DNA from: Bacillota bacterium
GTDB taxonomy: Bacteria > Bacillota > Sulfobacillia > JAUYEG01
Assembly: GCA_030691505.1 (NCBI GenBank)
Contig: JAUYEG010000038.1
Span: 1 to 39,480, forward strand
Length of the DNA: 39,480 nt
Direction: 5' to 3'
Shown here: one piece after another, positions 39,147 through 39,480 of the stretch
Layout of the letters: the number at the start of each line of letters is the position of its first letter
How positions within the stretch are numbered: the stretch's first letter is position 1
Program-made: the position numbers and the translations under genes
Notes under the pieces: generated by a model
Told to the model about the DNA's origin: nothing
The model's database searches: none
The model's input: the letters and a program-made list of their open reading frames with translations, nothing else

Positions 39147-39480
39147 CCAGCATGCGCGCGACCGCCCACATCGCCCTCGTCGGACGGCCCAACGTCGGCA
39201 AGAGCACGATCTTCAACGGTTTCACGGGGGCCTCGCAGCATACCGGCAACTGGCCGGGCAAGACCGTCGAGCTCGCCGAGGGCATCATGCGCCTCGCCGG
39301 AGGACAAGCCGTGCGAGTCGTGGACCTGCCGGGGACCTACAGTATCGGCACGGAACGCTCGCGGCGCAGCGCGACGCTGGGAGTCGATGAAGTCGTCGCC
39401 CGTGATTACGTGCTCGACCAGCGCCCCGACCTGCTCATCGCGGTGGTCAACGCGTCGGCCCTGGAACAGGATCTCTACCT
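39143..39480 (+). CDS. feoB: FeoB ferrous iron transporter, 5' part
   Basis: The first 112 residues of FeoB, cut by the window end. The GTPase domain begins at once: HIALVGRPNVGKSTIFNGFT (G1, Lys20), then the switch region TGNWPGKTVELAEG, and G3 VVDLPGTYSIGTERS. AVVNASALEQDLYL follows, where other FeoB proteins have the VVDATNLERNLYL strand. FeoB couples GTP hydrolysis by this domain to ferrous iron uptake through its membrane part (not in view). The start overlaps the feoA stop by ATGA. GGGAGGAG precedes it, so initiation is well supported. Confidence 0.93.
   Translation, partial: MTSMRATAHIALVGRPNVGKSTIFNGFTGASQHTGNWPGKTVELAEGIMRLAGGQAVRVVDLPGTYSIGTERSRRSATLGVDEVVARDYVLDQRPDLLIAVVNASALEQDLY

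Overview
The window comes from a GC-rich (about two thirds G+C by eye) bacterium, most likely a member of the Bacillota. The reasons are Bacillus/Clostridia-type purine-rich ribosome binding sites before nearly every gene, very frequent TTG and GTG starts, a riboflavin-type ECF transporter S component behind an FMN riboswitch, a YtpB-type tetraprenyl-beta-curcumene synthase, a YrzF-like kinase and a DtxR/MntR-feoA-feoB locus. This placement is inference; there is no rRNA or ribosomal protein gene to fix it. The window reads as ordinary chromosome. No transposase, integrase, phage gene or CRISPR array is visible.

Layout. 1-6.6 kb: tail of a MATE transporter, a DEAD-box RNA helicase, an FMN riboswitch with ribU, a nucleotidyltransferase-fold protein, a second MATE transporter, an MgtC-family protein, and a winged-helix regulator with a small membrane protein. 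6.9-7.2 kb: three tandem copies of a 94-bp palindromic element. 7.2-13.7 kb: amidase, long-chain prenyl diphosphate synthase converging on a YtpB-like terpene cyclase, a third MATE transporter and a GNAT. 13.8-17.5 kb: a minus-strand operon of two Eis-like acetyltransferases around a PEP-utilising swivelling-domain protein, behind a roughly 310-nt leader. 17.5-20.2 kb: YrzF-like kinase, EamA/DMT permease, an internally deleted ABC exporter pseudogene and an orphan HicA-like protein. 20.2-25.8 kb: MFS, PatB/MalY C-S lyase and nitroreductase, divergent from an M20 amidohydrolase and a second nitroreductase. 26-29.5 kb: secreted subtilase, a winged-helix plus nuclease-fold protein, and a fourth copy of the palindromic element ending a truncated lipoprotein gene. 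29.8-34.9 kb: second M20 amidohydrolase, an unknown protein, rocD with a VOC protein, and a creatininase-family protein. 35-37.8 kb: a small unknown protein under a strong promoter and operator, an XRE-membrane protein cassette between near-identical terminators, two tRNA-Leu genes and a diguanylate cyclase. 37.8 kb to the end: a DtxR-family regulator with its operator, feoA and the start of feoB.

Pathway themes. Iron: the DtxR-type regulator, preceded by a promoter-overlapping dyad, leads into feoA and feoB. Riboflavin: the FMN riboswitch ends in a terminator just before ribU. Amino acid, amide and sulfur salvage: two M20 hydrolases, an amidase, a creatininase-family enzyme, PatB and RocD suggest scavenging of N-acylated or S-conjugated amino acids (inference). 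Terpenoid: the prenyl synthase and curcumene-synthase-like cyclase form a plausible C35 sesquarterpene module.

Most unusual elements: the 84-bp palindromic core, seen three times in tandem and once alone 22 kb away with stem-preserving changes; two neighbouring genes that appear to start at CTG; and the XRE cassette bracketed by duplicated terminators beside tRNA-Leu.
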